Source: Paraburkholderia fungorum (lineage in GTDB: Bacteria > Pseudomonadota > Gammaproteobacteria > Burkholderiales > Burkholderiaceae). From it: a stretch of 64,000 nucleotides of DNA. The notes under the pieces were generated by a model that was not told where the DNA came from, searched no databases, and worked only from the letters and a program-made list of their open reading frames with translations. The stretch covers positions 62,001 to 126,000 of the forward strand of contig NZ_CADFGE010000020.1 in the NCBI RefSeq assembly GCF_902833645.1, in the 5' to 3' direction. This document shows, in pieces, positions 7,783 through 16,490 of this stretch. Position numbers and translations under genes: made by a program. How positions within the stretch are numbered: the first letter of the stretch is position 1; every line of letters starts with the position of its first letter.

Positions 7783-10637
7783 GCGTCGTCTCCTGATGGC
7801 GGATTGAGCAGGTCGCTGTAGCGTTGTCGATGCTGAGCACGGTCGCCGGGTGGGGTGACATCCGTCGCGCTGCCATTCTCGTGAAACTGGAATCCCTGAT
7901 TCGCGAGCGCCCCATTGCCCGCATCCCGGTAATCGGCCGGTACGGGAATTTCGTGCTTGACGCCGCTCGCCATCTCAAGCGTATATTTCTGCGTCGTCAC
8001 GTGATGGTCGATCGGCAACTGCCCGGTGTTGTCAAACACGCCCTGTTTGATGAGCGCCCCATCTGCATAAAGTTTATACGGCATGCCTGCAGGCACGACA
8101 TTCGTTGCAGAAGGCGAAGCCATCGTGTTCAGCGCCAGTCGCCGCGTCGGCATATCCTTGAACGCCGGGTTCGTCACGTCCATCCGCGTCGGTCCGCTGA
8201 ACGGGAAGTTCGCGCCCTTGAAGTCGATCGTGCCCGGTGCGTGAATCTCGATGTTGCCATCCTTGATGCGGATATACGCACCACCTGATGTCAACAGGAT
8301 TTCCTGCTGCGCAGCGGCCTGAATCTTTTCCGTGGCGGATACAAGTAGCAGCGATTTCTGCGCCGTCAATTCAACATTGTCGGCATGCGCCTGCACTTCA
8401 ATCTTTCCTTTCGCGGCAAACAGCTTCATCCCTGCGTTTTGCACGAACAGGCTCAGCTTCTGCGTTACACTTGCGACCAACGATTTACCCGTTGCGATGT
8501 GCGTGCTCTGCCCGCTTACCAGATTGATGTGCTGGTCCGTCGCGACATGCGCCGACTTCTGCGTCGACAGCGCGATACCCGCAGGCGCAGCGAACAGCAT
8601 CACGGGTTGCGTAAAGGCATTCGCGTTCCCTGTTCCGCCGCCAGCCGTGTTGCCACCACCGCCTGTTGCGCCCGCTTCGCTGTGCTGTGTCGCATCGGTG
8701 AAAGCCTTCAGCGCAGCGTGTCCGTCCTTCAGGCTTTCCGCCTGCGACGTTTCGCTCGCCTGCGATGCCGCCTCGAGCACGCCCTCTGAACTGACAAGCT
8801 GGTTGCTGGCGACTCGCGCATCGAGCGGCTGACTGGCGACAGGATGCGTCGACACGTACAGCCCGCGCCCGGCACGTAGTGCGCCGTAGGCTTCGGAACT
8901 CAGATCGAAGCCACTGCCGAGAAAGTTGCCGCGCGTGTTGCCGGTGTGATCGATCAGATAACCGAGGTGAAGTTGAGCATTCGTGCTCGAACTATATAGC
9001 TGCACTCGGTTCTGAGCGGTCGCATCATCCATCACCATCTGATTGAAGCCGCTGCCCGAGAATTCTTTCGAGCGGAAACCCGAGAGCAGCCCGTTCGAGT
9101 GACATTGTGGCTTCGCTGCGCCGTTATAGACCCGGTGCAATGCGATCGGCCGGTCGATGTCGTTGCCGATATAGCCGATTATCAGTTCTTCACCCGCCCG
9201 CGGCATATGCACACCACCATAACCATTCCCGGTATCGGACTGCGCGACGCGCACCCAGCACGATGCCCGCTCATCGCCCTCATTGATCCGGTCCCACACG
9301 AACAGCACCTTGACCCGGTTCAGTTCGTCGGTATATGCCTCCTGACCTTTCGGACCGACTACAATGGCCGACTCCAATTGCGCTTCGGGCTTGCGGTGTT
9401 CGAACGGGCTGCGGTACGGCACACCCGTACGCTGCGCTTCGACGGAAACCCGGTAAAACCCTGTGGAGCCGTCACCATGGGCAACACTGAACAGCTTGCC
9501 CGGATCGTCGGCGCGAGCCTGCGTGAGTTGATTGCTCAGGCTGTGCGGGTAATTCGTTTCGTGTCCGGAAAGCGGGAGATTGTTCTCGATGGCCCATTCA
9601 ACCTCGATGGCCGCAAATTCACGCTGATCGTCCGAATCCTGATCGTGTACAGGATGACCGGCTATCATAAAACGCCGCCCTGCGTCGATTGCGCGCAAAC
9701 CGCCTGCGCCATGAAAGCGCTTCGCCTGCGACTCCCATTCCTGCATGCGGATTGTCGACAAGTGATCGCCGCGCTCCTGTTCCCGATAGGTATAGCCGCC
9801 CGTATATTCGTAGACTTCAGTCTGTGCTGGCAGCACCCCCTGATTCGCCATCGTGGGAATCGCTGTCGCCTTCGGATTGAACGGCGTCGGCGGATTCTTG
9901 TAGTCGAACGTGCGTGTCGACAACAGAACAGATTGCAGCGTCCGCGTGCCCGACCACTGCATCAGTGCATCGGCCTCGCTGTTCACGCCCGCACGATAGA
10001 ACCCGACCGTCCGCGGCGAGAGCGGTTCGAGCGTCTGGAGGCGGTCGGTAATCACCAGCGTATGCGATTTGCCGTCACTCGCCTGCTGCCAGATACCGTA
10101 AAGCCCCTCTGACTCCAGCAGCCGGTGCACGAAATTCCAGTCGCTCTCGCCCTGCCGGCAGTACGAGCGGGTGGGCAGCGGCTTCGATAGTACAAAGCGG
10201 AACATCCCGCGCGCCTGCGGGTGCTCGTTGAACACGTCCGAAATGATCGCGTCGGCGCTTTTATCCTGCCAGTGCTTCTGGTCGCGCCGGAACTTCAGGA
10301 AATGCATCCATGACGAAAAGGCCAGTTGGTAGGTGGTCAGACTGCCTTCGCTGCCTAACCGACGCGCCATGTGTACGTAGCCGTGGTGTGGGAGATACGT
10401 GCTGTCCGTCTGCTGTATCCACAGCGTGACAGCTTGCGCGATTAACGTCTTGAGCTGGACATCGCCCGACGTAGATACGCAGTCGAGCATGAACAGATAA
10501 TCACGGCCAATGCGCGATTGGCCAATGACCCGATGCGGCAGCAGGACATTATTGCCTGCCGGTGTATCCAGTTTCAGAAGGCGGTCCTGCTGTGACAGCC
10601 CGCCTTTTATAGCCCCGATTGCCTCCCGCGCGCCCAT
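7779..10637 (-). CDS. vgrG: VgrG spike protein of type VI secretion with C-terminal extension
   Basis: A 952-residue Vgr-family protein. The N-terminal phage gp27-like part includes RSYCRQGESDWNFVHRLLES and the gp5-like part includes VRVAQSDTGNGYGGVHMPR. Then comes the DUF2345 region (about 690-830) with long beta repeats such as IALSTQKSAHVATDQHINLV. The last 110 residues (VPAGMPYKLYADGALIKQGV onward) form an extra small domain beyond the usual VgrG end, followed by a polar tail. This part may dock the phospholipase encoded next, whose start overlaps this stop. No T6SS structural genes are in the window, so this is an orphan vgrG module. Confidence 0.93.
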   Translation of the reverse strand: MGAREAIGAIKGGLSQQDRLLKLDTPAGNNVLLPHRVIGQSRIGRDYLFMLDCVSTSGDVQLKTLIAQAVTLWIQQTDSTYLPHHGYVHMARRLGSEGSLTTYQLAFSSWMHFLKFRRDQKHWQDKSADAIISDVFNEHPQARGMFRFVLSKPLPTRSYCRQGESDWNFVHRLLESEGLYGIWQQASDGKSHTLVITDRLQTLEPLSPRTVGFYRAGVNSEADALMQWSGTRTLQSVLLSTRTFDYKNPPTPFNPKATAIPTMANQGVLPAQTEVYEYTGGYTYREQERGDHLSTIRMQEWESQAKRFHGAGGLRAIDAGRRFMIAGHPVHDQDSDDQREFAAIEVEWAIENNLPLSGHETNYPHSLSNQLTQARADDPGKLFSVAHGDGSTGFYRVSVEAQRTGVPYRSPFEHRKPEAQLESAIVVGPKGQEAYTDELNRVKVLFVWDRINEGDERASCWVRVAQSDTGNGYGGVHMPRAGEELIIGYIGNDIDRPIALHRVYNGAAKPQCHSNGLLSGFRSKEFSGSGFNQMVMDDATAQNRVQLYSSSTNAQLHLGYLIDHTGNTRGNFLGSGFDLSSEAYGALRAGRGLYVSTHPVASQPLDARVASNQLVSSEGVLEAASQASETSQAESLKDGHAALKAFTDATQHSEAGATGGGGNTAGGGTGNANAFTQPVMLFAAPAGIALSTQKSAHVATDQHINLVSGQSTHIATGKSLVASVTQKLSLFVQNAGMKLFAAKGKIEVQAHADNVELTAQKSLLLVSATEKIQAAAQQEILLTSGGAYIRIKDGNIEIHAPGTIDFKGANFPFSGPTRMDVTNPAFKDMPTRRLALNTMASPSATNVVPAGMPYKLYADGALIKQGVFDNTGQLPIDHHVTTQKYTLEMASGVKHEIPVPADYRDAGNGALANQGFQFHENGSATDVTPPGDRAQHRQRYSDLLNPPSGDDA

Positions 10638-11099
10638 TACTGCCTCTCATTATTCCCGCTGGTTCGCGCGATTTTACGTATGACGATAGTATGAAGGCAA
10701 TCGGACAAGTGTGAGAATTTGCAAAAAGGATACCAGTTTGATGCGACATGAATATTCGGGTGAATGCCGAATCGGCAACGCATTAATTCCGCATATTCTA
10801 GCGCCCTTGCTCTGCCAATTATTCGCCGCCTGCCATTGCGTGAATCGTGTTGAGCAGTTGCATCGGCTTGATCACAGCGCCCATCCACGCTAACTGCCGG
10901 TACATAGTCGAGATCAGCACCGGAGATATCAAAGCATTTACCCAAACCGGACTGAAGACACGTGTACGGGTGGTGGCACTGCTATAGCTCATATGGGTAC
11001 ACCGTAACGAGCCAGTATCTCGGGCGCTGGCGCTTGGATCAACAGGATCAACCGTCAATTTGAGCGATGCTATAATTGATCCATACATCCTACTGATCC
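10638..11099. other. Intergenic region between vgrG and the recombinase gene
   Basis: About 460 bp, noticeably A+T richer than vgrG. It must carry the vgrG promoter (minus strand) and the recombinase promoter (plus strand). A weak minus-strand frame at 10819-11088 is noted but has no start signal or recognisable family. The right end holds the GGATCA/TGATCC repeats listed separately. Confidence 0.5.
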
Positions 11100-11101
11100 A
11101 T
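11034..11101. promoter_or_regulatory. Cluster of inverted GGATCA/TGATCC motifs upstream of the recombinase
   Basis: Four related short motifs occur: TTGGATCAA (11034-11042), AGGATCAA (11044-11051), TTGATCCAT (11076-11084) and CTGATCCAT (11093-11101). The first pair and second pair are in opposite orientation. A TATAAT box (11071-11076) lies in the gap. Small serine recombinases bind paired inverted subsites near their own gene, so this could be a recombination site, an autoregulatory operator, or both. Confidence 0.4.
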
Positions 11102-11108
11102 GCAAATT

Positions 11109-11705
11109 ATGCGGAAGCTCTACTACGGTCGGATTTCCACCACGGACGGCCAGTCCTCGGCGAGCCAGTACGACGACGCCAAAGCCCACGGCGTGCAGGA
11201 CAAGGACGTCTTCATTGACGAGGGCGTGAGCGGCTACCACGTCGCCCCTGACGAGCGGGAGCAGTGGCGCAAAGCGGAGCACGATCTCCGGCATGGCGGC
11301 GTCCTCATCGTGCGCTGGCTCGACCGGATCAGCCGCCGCTATGACGAACTACACCGAACGATGCGCCGCTTAATGGACCTCGGCGTTCGCGTCGAATGCA
11401 CACTCAACGGGATGGCTTTTGACGGGAAAGCCAAAGACCCCATCGAGAAAGCGACCCGAGATGCCGTGCTGGCATTCATGGCGGCACAGGGCGAAGCGGA
11501 CTACCGCAATCGAGCCGAGATGCAGCGCCGGGGCATCGCAATTGCCAAGGTCGAAGGAAAGTACAAGGGGCGAGCACGGTCGCAGGACTACGCGGCGATC
11601 AAGGCATGGCGGGCGGAGAACGGCGCAAGCATCCGCCAGACCGCCGAGAAATTCGGGGTTGGCACCGCCACCGTCAAACGCGCTTGCGCTGAAATCACGC
11701 CTTGA
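11109..11705 (+). CDS. Serine recombinase (resolvase/invertase family)
   Basis: About 198 residues from ATG at 11109 (an ATG at 11100 is in frame). The N-terminal catalytic domain opens KLYYGRISTTDGQSSASQ, with the nucleophilic Ser in RIST. It also has VLIVRWLDRISRRYDELHR and the E-helix region EKATRDAVLAFMAAQGEADY. The C terminus has a helix-turn-helix (SIRQTAEKFGVGTATVKRA). Such enzymes catalyse site-specific recombination through a serine-DNA link. It lies at the vgrG-side edge of the accessory island, with candidate binding repeats just upstream, and its catalytic residues look intact. Confidence 0.85.
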   Translation: MRKLYYGRISTTDGQSSASQYDDAKAHGVQDKDVFIDEGVSGYHVAPDEREQWRKAEHDLRHGGVLIVRWLDRISRRYDELHRTMRRLMDLGVRVECTLNGMAFDGKAKDPIEKATRDAVLAFMAAQGEADYRNRAEMQRRGIAIAKVEGKYKGRARSQDYAAIKAWRAENGASIRQTAEKFGVGTATVKRACAEITP

Positions 11706-12352
11706 CGGCGAGCCAAGCGAGCGACACCTCTCACGCACCCCGTGTCTTGCCCGCAAGAGAGCGAAACCAACGAGTATATTTAGCCGAGCTCCTTGGGTCC
11801 TAGGAGACCGTCGTTCACAATGTGCCCTCGCAGACGTTGGTCCCACCGTTAATCTGGTTAGAATGTAGCTTCCACGACTTGGGGAGACGGGTATGACTAG
11901 AAGGCAGATCGAATCGTCCTACCGTACCGTGATGGAGGACGACTACAGAGATAATCTGGTACGCGTTGTGGCCGGATATGAAATCCGCTCAGACAGATGG
12001 TCTTTCATGTCTTCGTCGGGCGTACCAAAGAAGAGATGGTGAAAATCAAGGATGTTGGCGTAGCGCTTTCCATGAATGATGCAATCGATGTTGGATTCGC
12101 CATGGCCGAGGATCACATCGATGAGGCAGCGGGCACATAGAAAGAAACTGCTCGCCCGGATTCCGTCGCGTCGCGCTGTTAATGTGCTTGCTGGGCGATG
12201 CGGCGGCTCACGACTTTCCCCTTGCCTCTGCGCATATCGGAGCTAGCAACCCGCCGTGATCGCACAGCGGCAACCACGCCTGCAGGATCAGCGTGCTTCC
12301 CCAATCTTTACGTGCGAACGCTGACTAAACAGTCAATCTCTCGCGATTGACC
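11706..12352. other. Gene-poor stretch with one broken reading frame
   Basis: No intact gene is seen between the recombinase and the next minus-strand gene. It holds the frameshifted small gene at 11893-12140, described separately. The remaining 190 bp on the left and 210 bp on the right show no recognisable coding or RNA structure. Confidence 0.5.
11893..12140 (+). pseudogene. Frameshifted small gene of unknown function
   Basis: ATG at 11893 opens MTRRQIESSYRTVMEDDYRD and runs to about residue 39 (EIRSDRWSF). It then continues sensibly only after a one-base shift near 12005, reading HVFVGRTKEEMVKIKDVG and ALSMNDAIDVGFAMAEDHID before TAG at 12138. The unshifted frame ends within a few codons. 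Restored, the product would be about 82 residues and acidic. The family is not recognised. A gggagacgg ribosome site precedes the ATG, which supports a former gene rather than chance. Confidence 0.5.
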
Positions 12353-12838
12353 TCATTCGATACAACTGTAGTAGCCAAGCGTCGTCAGTTGGATCGTCCG
12401 TAACAATGGATACTGTTCCGGTATAGCGTTGTTTGCCATCTTTCCACATCCCGCGATCTTCTTTTTTACCTCAAACACGAATTCGTCCACCGAGACGATC
12501 TTCGCGCCACACAATTCATCTCGACCTTTGGGATGCGAAACAAGAACCGCAATTCGCTCTACCGGCGTTGATTGGTCAAGCCACGGAAACACACTCGAAA
12601 ACATGTGCCTTTCACCAGATTCGAATTTTTTCCGGAACCTTTTCTGGCGCATCTCCCATGAGTGAGCGTCGATCGACGGTTCAATGTGAATCAAATGCTT
12701 CGTTTGAGGATGAAATGCGACGACGTCCAGCTCCATCTCCCAGCCGCCATGTGCAAGTCTTCCGACTTTAAGGTTCCGCTTGACCAGATAGCCCGACCAA
12801 TCGTAAAACTCACTAATCAAATCTTCGAGATGGGACAT
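12353..12838 (-). CDS. Hypothetical protein with restriction-endonuclease-like fold features
   Basis: A 161-residue protein beginning MSHLEDLISEFYDWSGYLVK. The segment GGWEMELDVVAFHPQTKHLI followed by HIEPSID resembles the core of PD-(D/E)XK nucleases: an acidic residue after a beta hairpin, then a strand ending E-x-S. The usual lysine is not clear, so activity is uncertain. It is the last gene of the minus-strand island run, 39 bp downstream of the DUF2971 gene. Nucleases of this type are frequent in defence islands, but the role here is unknown. Confidence 0.55.
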   Translation of the reverse strand: MSHLEDLISEFYDWSGYLVKRNLKVGRLAHGGWEMELDVVAFHPQTKHLIHIEPSIDAHSWEMRQKRFRKKFESGERHMFSSVFPWLDQSTPVERIAVLVSHPKGRDELCGAKIVSVDEFVFEVKKKIAGCGKMANNAIPEQYPLLRTIQLTTLGYYSCIE

Positions 12839-12877
12839 GATGACGCCCGTTGGTTGAATCGTCTATCGTTTATCCCG

Positions 12878-13765
12878 CTATCCCCGATATGGCGACTTTG
12901 AATGGATTACTTCTGCTGAATAACCCCTAGCCTGCAGGAATGTCTCAAGCAGGCGCTCTGAAGCTTGAGGTGTGTGATCGATATGATCCGGGTTGACAGG
13001 TCCCAGCCAAACCTGCGTTAGAGCCCCCTTCGCGAACGGGAATGCAAAGTAGGACGTTACGCCATGCCGTACAGTACGCCACTTCATCTCCATTAATGGC
13101 TGCAAATGCAACGTTCCATCGCTGCCCTTCGGCATAATGACTGTGCCGTTGCCAAGAAGAGGGGTGAACACCAGCCGCTGTTCCTTCTCGTGCTTGAACG
13201 AAACGTCCTTGCAGATGCTTGCTGTATCAAGGATTAGATCGGTGATGCCGACGGAGAGATTAACGCCTTTCGCTGCGCCAATAATTGAATCAACTTTGCC
13301 AAGGAGGTGCTCTTCCTCTCTCGGGCCAAAGTAAAGGACATTGGTTAGCGCGAGCATGTTTTCAACTGGTGACGCACGACGAGGGGAATAAAATGGTCCG
13401 GCATGTCCCAGCCTCCATGATGACCTACTGTTCCTCCACAAAGCCTTAGCGTCAAATCCCAAGGCGAAGCCTCGCCCTTGATCTGCGTAGCTCTTCCACT
13501 GGATAGTTGAATCAGCTTCTCTGGAAAACGAGCAAACAAAAGCGTTAGCCTTATTGAGCTCGTAGTCGATGCGAATTTCCTGCTCCATCTCGGACGAGAT
13601 ATCGCCGTTCTTCGCGTGCTGCCCGACCCGGCCCAATACCACCTCCTCCACAAGCAGTACCTCCGAAACGTCGTTCATCTTGCGTGTGTTGGAAAGCCAG
13701 AGCTCTGCCTTATCAATGATGGAAATGAACGCGGTCGCATCACAATAGTGATAGATGATCGTCAT
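12878..13765 (-). CDS. DUF2971 family protein
   Basis: About 295 residues from ATG at 13765; the longer open frame upstream overlaps the next gene and lacks coding character. It begins with the DUF2971 pattern IIYHYCDATAFISIID and ELWLSNTRKMNDVSEV, then FVCSFSREADSTIQWKSYAD. The His/Tyr opening and the MND and CFS-W-Y blocks are characteristic. The biochemical function of DUF2971 is not known. Members are common in defence islands and mobile regions, sometimes as toxins, and the neighbours here fit that setting. Confidence 0.75.
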   Translation of the reverse strand: MTIIYHYCDATAFISIIDKAELWLSNTRKMNDVSEVLLVEEVVLGRVGQHAKNGDISSEMEQEIRIDYELNKANAFVCSFSREADSTIQWKSYADQGRGFALGFDAKALWRNSRSSWRLGHAGPFYSPRRASPVENMLALTNVLYFGPREEEHLLGKVDSIIGAAKGVNLSVGITDLILDTASICKDVSFKHEKEQRLVFTPLLGNGTVIMPKGSDGTLHLQPLMEMKWRTVRHGVTSYFAFPFAKGALTQVWLGPVNPDHIDHTPQASERLLETFLQARGYSAEVIHSKSPYRG

Positions 13766-13898
13766 CACAATGCTCCTCAAGGTAGCCTTCCGTGGACTGA
13801 TGACAGGGCGAGTTGTGCGCCCATGATTTTCCAAGATATCGGTCACCGTCTGCAACCAAGCGAGGCGCCAAGTGCCTCGGTCGCACTCGCAGCTTTGG

Positions 13899-14474
13899 CT
13901 ATTCGAGGACAGCAGCATCCCTCGTAGGTAGACCATCCATGCAGAACCACGGAACTCGGTCGGGATACAGGAGTGAAGCCAATACCGCAGCGGCACCTAT
14001 CGTATTCGATTGCGGCTTTGGGGGGGACTGCGGCCAAGATCGGCGCAAATCGGCTACACGGAAAATGTCGTGACCGATCGTCCAGGCCAAGTTTTGTCCG
14101 GAGCTCATCATATCTTCACCATATTCAAGAAATACAGGATTGATATAAGCGGCAAATGGTACGCCATCGAGTTTCCATAAGTCATGGTCGAAGACATCGC
14201 CGAGCTCGGTTTCCTGAGCGGTCCTCATCAATACTGTCAACGTTTCGTTGGGGCGCTCGATAAGGTCAGACACCGTCGAATAGTCATTTTCGCGCCGAGC
14301 GAGCAAGTAATCGAGCGTCGATTCCGGTGAAATATCCCAGCGCGCAAGACGCGCTCGACACGCAACAACGGAATTGAACAGCAGCCCCACCAGTTCGTCA
14401 GCTTGGTCGTCCAAGCGAAGATGCGCGGCACGGGACAACGCGACGGCCCAATAAGGAGCTTGAGCGTCGCTCAT
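13899..14474 (-). CDS. Hypothetical protein, third gene of the caspase operon
   Basis: A 191-residue protein starting MSDAQAPYWAVALSRAAHLR, largely helical, with Trp-rich segments (WDISPESTLDYLLARRENDY, FDHDLWKLDGVPFAAY). No family is recognised and there is no signal peptide or membrane helix. The start lies 33 bp after the caspase stop on the same strand, so the two are probably co-transcribed. In caspase-based conflict systems the accessory gene is often a sensor, substrate or regulator. Which applies here cannot be told. Confidence 0.55.
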   Translation of the reverse strand: MSDAQAPYWAVALSRAAHLRLDDQADELVGLLFNSVVACRARLARWDISPESTLDYLLARRENDYSTVSDLIERPNETLTVLMRTAQETELGDVFDHDLWKLDGVPFAAYINPVFLEYGEDMMSSGQNLAWTIGHDIFRVADLRRSWPQSPPKPQSNTIGAAAVLASLLYPDRVPWFCMDGLPTRDAAVLE

Positions 14475-14507
14475 CGTAACTATCGAGCCTTTGTAATGCT
14501 CAAGTAG

Positions 14508-15794
14508 CTACTGTAAAAGCGCGGAAAAAAGCGCTTCGGCGGTCCCACGTCGAGGATCATCAGTCTCATACAGCCTCGGTGCAGCCCCCATCCAACCCAG
14601 CACCTTTGCTACTCGTAGCGGCAGATAGAAGAGCTCCGCAAGCCCCCCTCCCCGATTGGCGAGAAGCGCATAGCGATCGCGGTTCAAATCGTCCAGCAAT
14701 TTCGAACCGGCGGCAGTTAGTAGGTCTCCCGTTGTCTCCAGGAATCGTACAGTCGCACGCTCCAGCGATTCCGTACGGAGATGCGGTAGCAGGCAAACTG
14801 CAAGCGCCGCACTTACTTGCGCCTTCCTGAATGCGTCGTCGGAATATTCGGCGCGTGCAAGTGCTGCGTCAGCAAAGCGTTCGGCAAACCCGACAAGTAG
14901 TTCTGGCGTTGGGGCAAGCGGCGACAAGGCCGCGGCCACCACGTTCGCGAACGATCGTGGGAGCCATTCCTCACTCACAGAGGCGTATGCGCGCCAAAGA
15001 TCGTCATAGCGTTCCTGAACTGCCGCTGCTCCATCACCCGGCCACAACTGAACGAGCTCACGCAGCGGCTTTGCCGGGTCCTTACCGTAGTGTGGGTTGC
15101 GACAAAACCTTGGGGGACCGTAAAGATTCAGTCCCCAAACCACTGGGGTTTGATCCTTGGTCCGGAGTCGATTCGAAACGCACCGCCCTATTTCGACAAG
15201 GTCTAGGATACTCGCGGTGTCTTGGACGAAGTCCCGACCTTCAATGCAATCCAAAATTGCATTCGTACCAAAGCCGCCCGAGTTGGTTTCCCCCGAAAAC
15301 TGATTCTGGGCCGACGTTGCGACCAGCGTAACGCCAGGCGTTCCTGCATCACCGAGCATGTCCGCCTTGAGCAAAACACCGAGATCAGCAATCAAGCCTC
15401 CACTTTCACACGCGTCGATGATGATATTGCTTTGCGCTGGCGCAGCTTCATTAATGCTGCGGAAAACGTCCGAAAGAGAAAGAGCAGTAATCGATTGTGC
15501 CTCGGACTGCGTATCCCGAACCCACATGTAAAAACTTCCCGCTCGCACACCACCATGACCGGCGAAGAATAATGTAAAGGTGTCAATGGTTCCGTTCGAA
15601 AAGAGTGCTTCTCGCAGAGCCTTACGGACAGCATCTACGGATGGTGAAAGTATCAGTTGCGAACGGGACTGATCGTAGTCCCCGATGTCAGGGCGAACAA
15701 GTGCGTCGAACATCCTGCGAGCGTCGGCCTCAGCGCCCTCGAGGGTGTTTGCATGGTCGTAAGCATTGCACCCGATCGAAAGGAGAATTCTCAT
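14508..15794 (-). CDS. Caspase-family (peptidase C14-like) protease
   Basis: A 428-residue protein. The N-terminal 230 residues have the caspase/metacaspase layout: RILLSIGCNAYDHANTLEGA, then catalytic His80 in FFAGHGG and catalytic Cys129 in IIIDACESGG. This catalytic dyad is complete. The C-terminal 200 residues are an unassigned helical domain without recognisable repeats. Prokaryotic caspases act as suicide proteases or signal cutters in phage defence and programmed cell death. The start overlaps the end of the preceding gene by 4 bp (ATGA), and a further unknown gene follows, giving a three-gene unit. Confidence 0.85.
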   Translation of the reverse strand: MRILLSIGCNAYDHANTLEGAEADARRMFDALVRPDIGDYDQSRSQLILSPSVDAVRKALREALFSNGTIDTFTLFFAGHGGVRAGSFYMWVRDTQSEAQSITALSLSDVFRSINEAAPAQSNIIIDACESGGLIADLGVLLKADMLGDAGTPGVTLVATSAQNQFSGETNSGGFGTNAILDCIEGRDFVQDTASILDLVEIGRCVSNRLRTKDQTPVVWGLNLYGPPRFCRNPHYGKDPAKPLRELVQLWPGDGAAAVQERYDDLWRAYASVSEEWLPRSFANVVAAALSPLAPTPELLVGFAERFADAALARAEYSDDAFRKAQVSAALAVCLLPHLRTESLERATVRFLETTGDLLTAAGSKLLDDLNRDRYALLANRGGGLAELFYLPLRVAKVLGWMGAAPRLYETDDPRRGTAEALFSALLQ

Positions 15795-16429
15795 GTGTTT
15801 TCCCCATAGCGAGCAAATTTTGCTTTGCGTTCCGCTTCGCGGGCGACGGCTTCGTGAGTCTTTCGATGAAGAATTTCGTCAAAGCGCTGCTTGAACTCGG
15901 GCGAGACGGTGCTCAAAGCATCGGCCATACGAGCGGCAGCCTCTGGACCAGCGTGAATTTGAGGGAGCGTGACTTCGCCGTTTCGATTCGCGACCAACTC
16001 AATTTTCTCCATCATCTCGAGCAGGGCATTTTCCACCGATCCCGCCGCCTGCGCATCAACCGTATTGCCCGTTTGTTCACAGGCAGATGACACTGTGGAG
16101 TAAAGCATCGCAGCGAACTGTTGATGCATAGCATCAAGCAGCTCTCGGACATTGCGATCAATAGCATTGAGGTTGTTATCGACCAAATCCTGAAACTGCG
16201 TCTCGACCGTCGATGAATGTTGCCGAGGTTGATTGACGACTGCGTCCGGTGCGCCCGGGTGTACCCAGCCACCGCGGTGGCGTAAGCGAAATGAATTCTC
16301 GGCTGACATGTACTGCGCAACCATTTTCTTTTGTTGCTCCGCTACCAGTCGCAGAAAAGCTTCGTCGAAGGCTTTGGCACCCGCTTTGTCGAAAAAGTAG
16401 TCGTGATCGCTTACTGGCTTATCTTCCAT
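15791..16429 (-). CDS. Hypothetical helical protein, first gene of the caspase operon
   Basis: About 212 residues from ATG at 16429 (opening MEDKPVSDHDYFFDKAGAK). The longer open frame would run into the recombinase gene and is not favoured. The protein looks wholly helical, with heptad-like stretches (NAIDRNVRELLDAMHQQFAA, ENALLEMMEKIELVANRNG) and a charged end (AREAERKAKFARYGENT). No known domain is recognised. Its stop overlaps the caspase start, so the two products are probably made together and may interact. A sensor or scaffold role is plausible but unproven. Confidence 0.6.
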   Translation of the reverse strand: MEDKPVSDHDYFFDKAGAKAFDEAFLRLVAEQQKKMVAQYMSAENSFRLRHRGGWVHPGAPDAVVNQPRQHSSTVETQFQDLVDNNLNAIDRNVRELLDAMHQQFAAMLYSTVSSACEQTGNTVDAQAAGSVENALLEMMEKIELVANRNGEVTLPQIHAGPEAAARMADALSTVSPEFKQRFDEILHRKTHEAVAREAERKAKFARYGENT

Positions 16430-16490
16430 ATATGTTGCCTCAGCGTGTTCAATTGCAGGAACCGGTATGTCGCAAACTATACAACTCCGG

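Noticed and set aside
10819..11088. 89-codon minus-strand frame before vgrG with a hydrophobic end
   Set aside because: No start signal or family, and it crosses the recombinase promoter and repeats; treated as chance.
13766..13996. N-terminal extension of the DUF2971 frame
   Set aside because: It overlaps the neighbouring gene and lacks family resemblance; the family opening begins at the Met at 13765.
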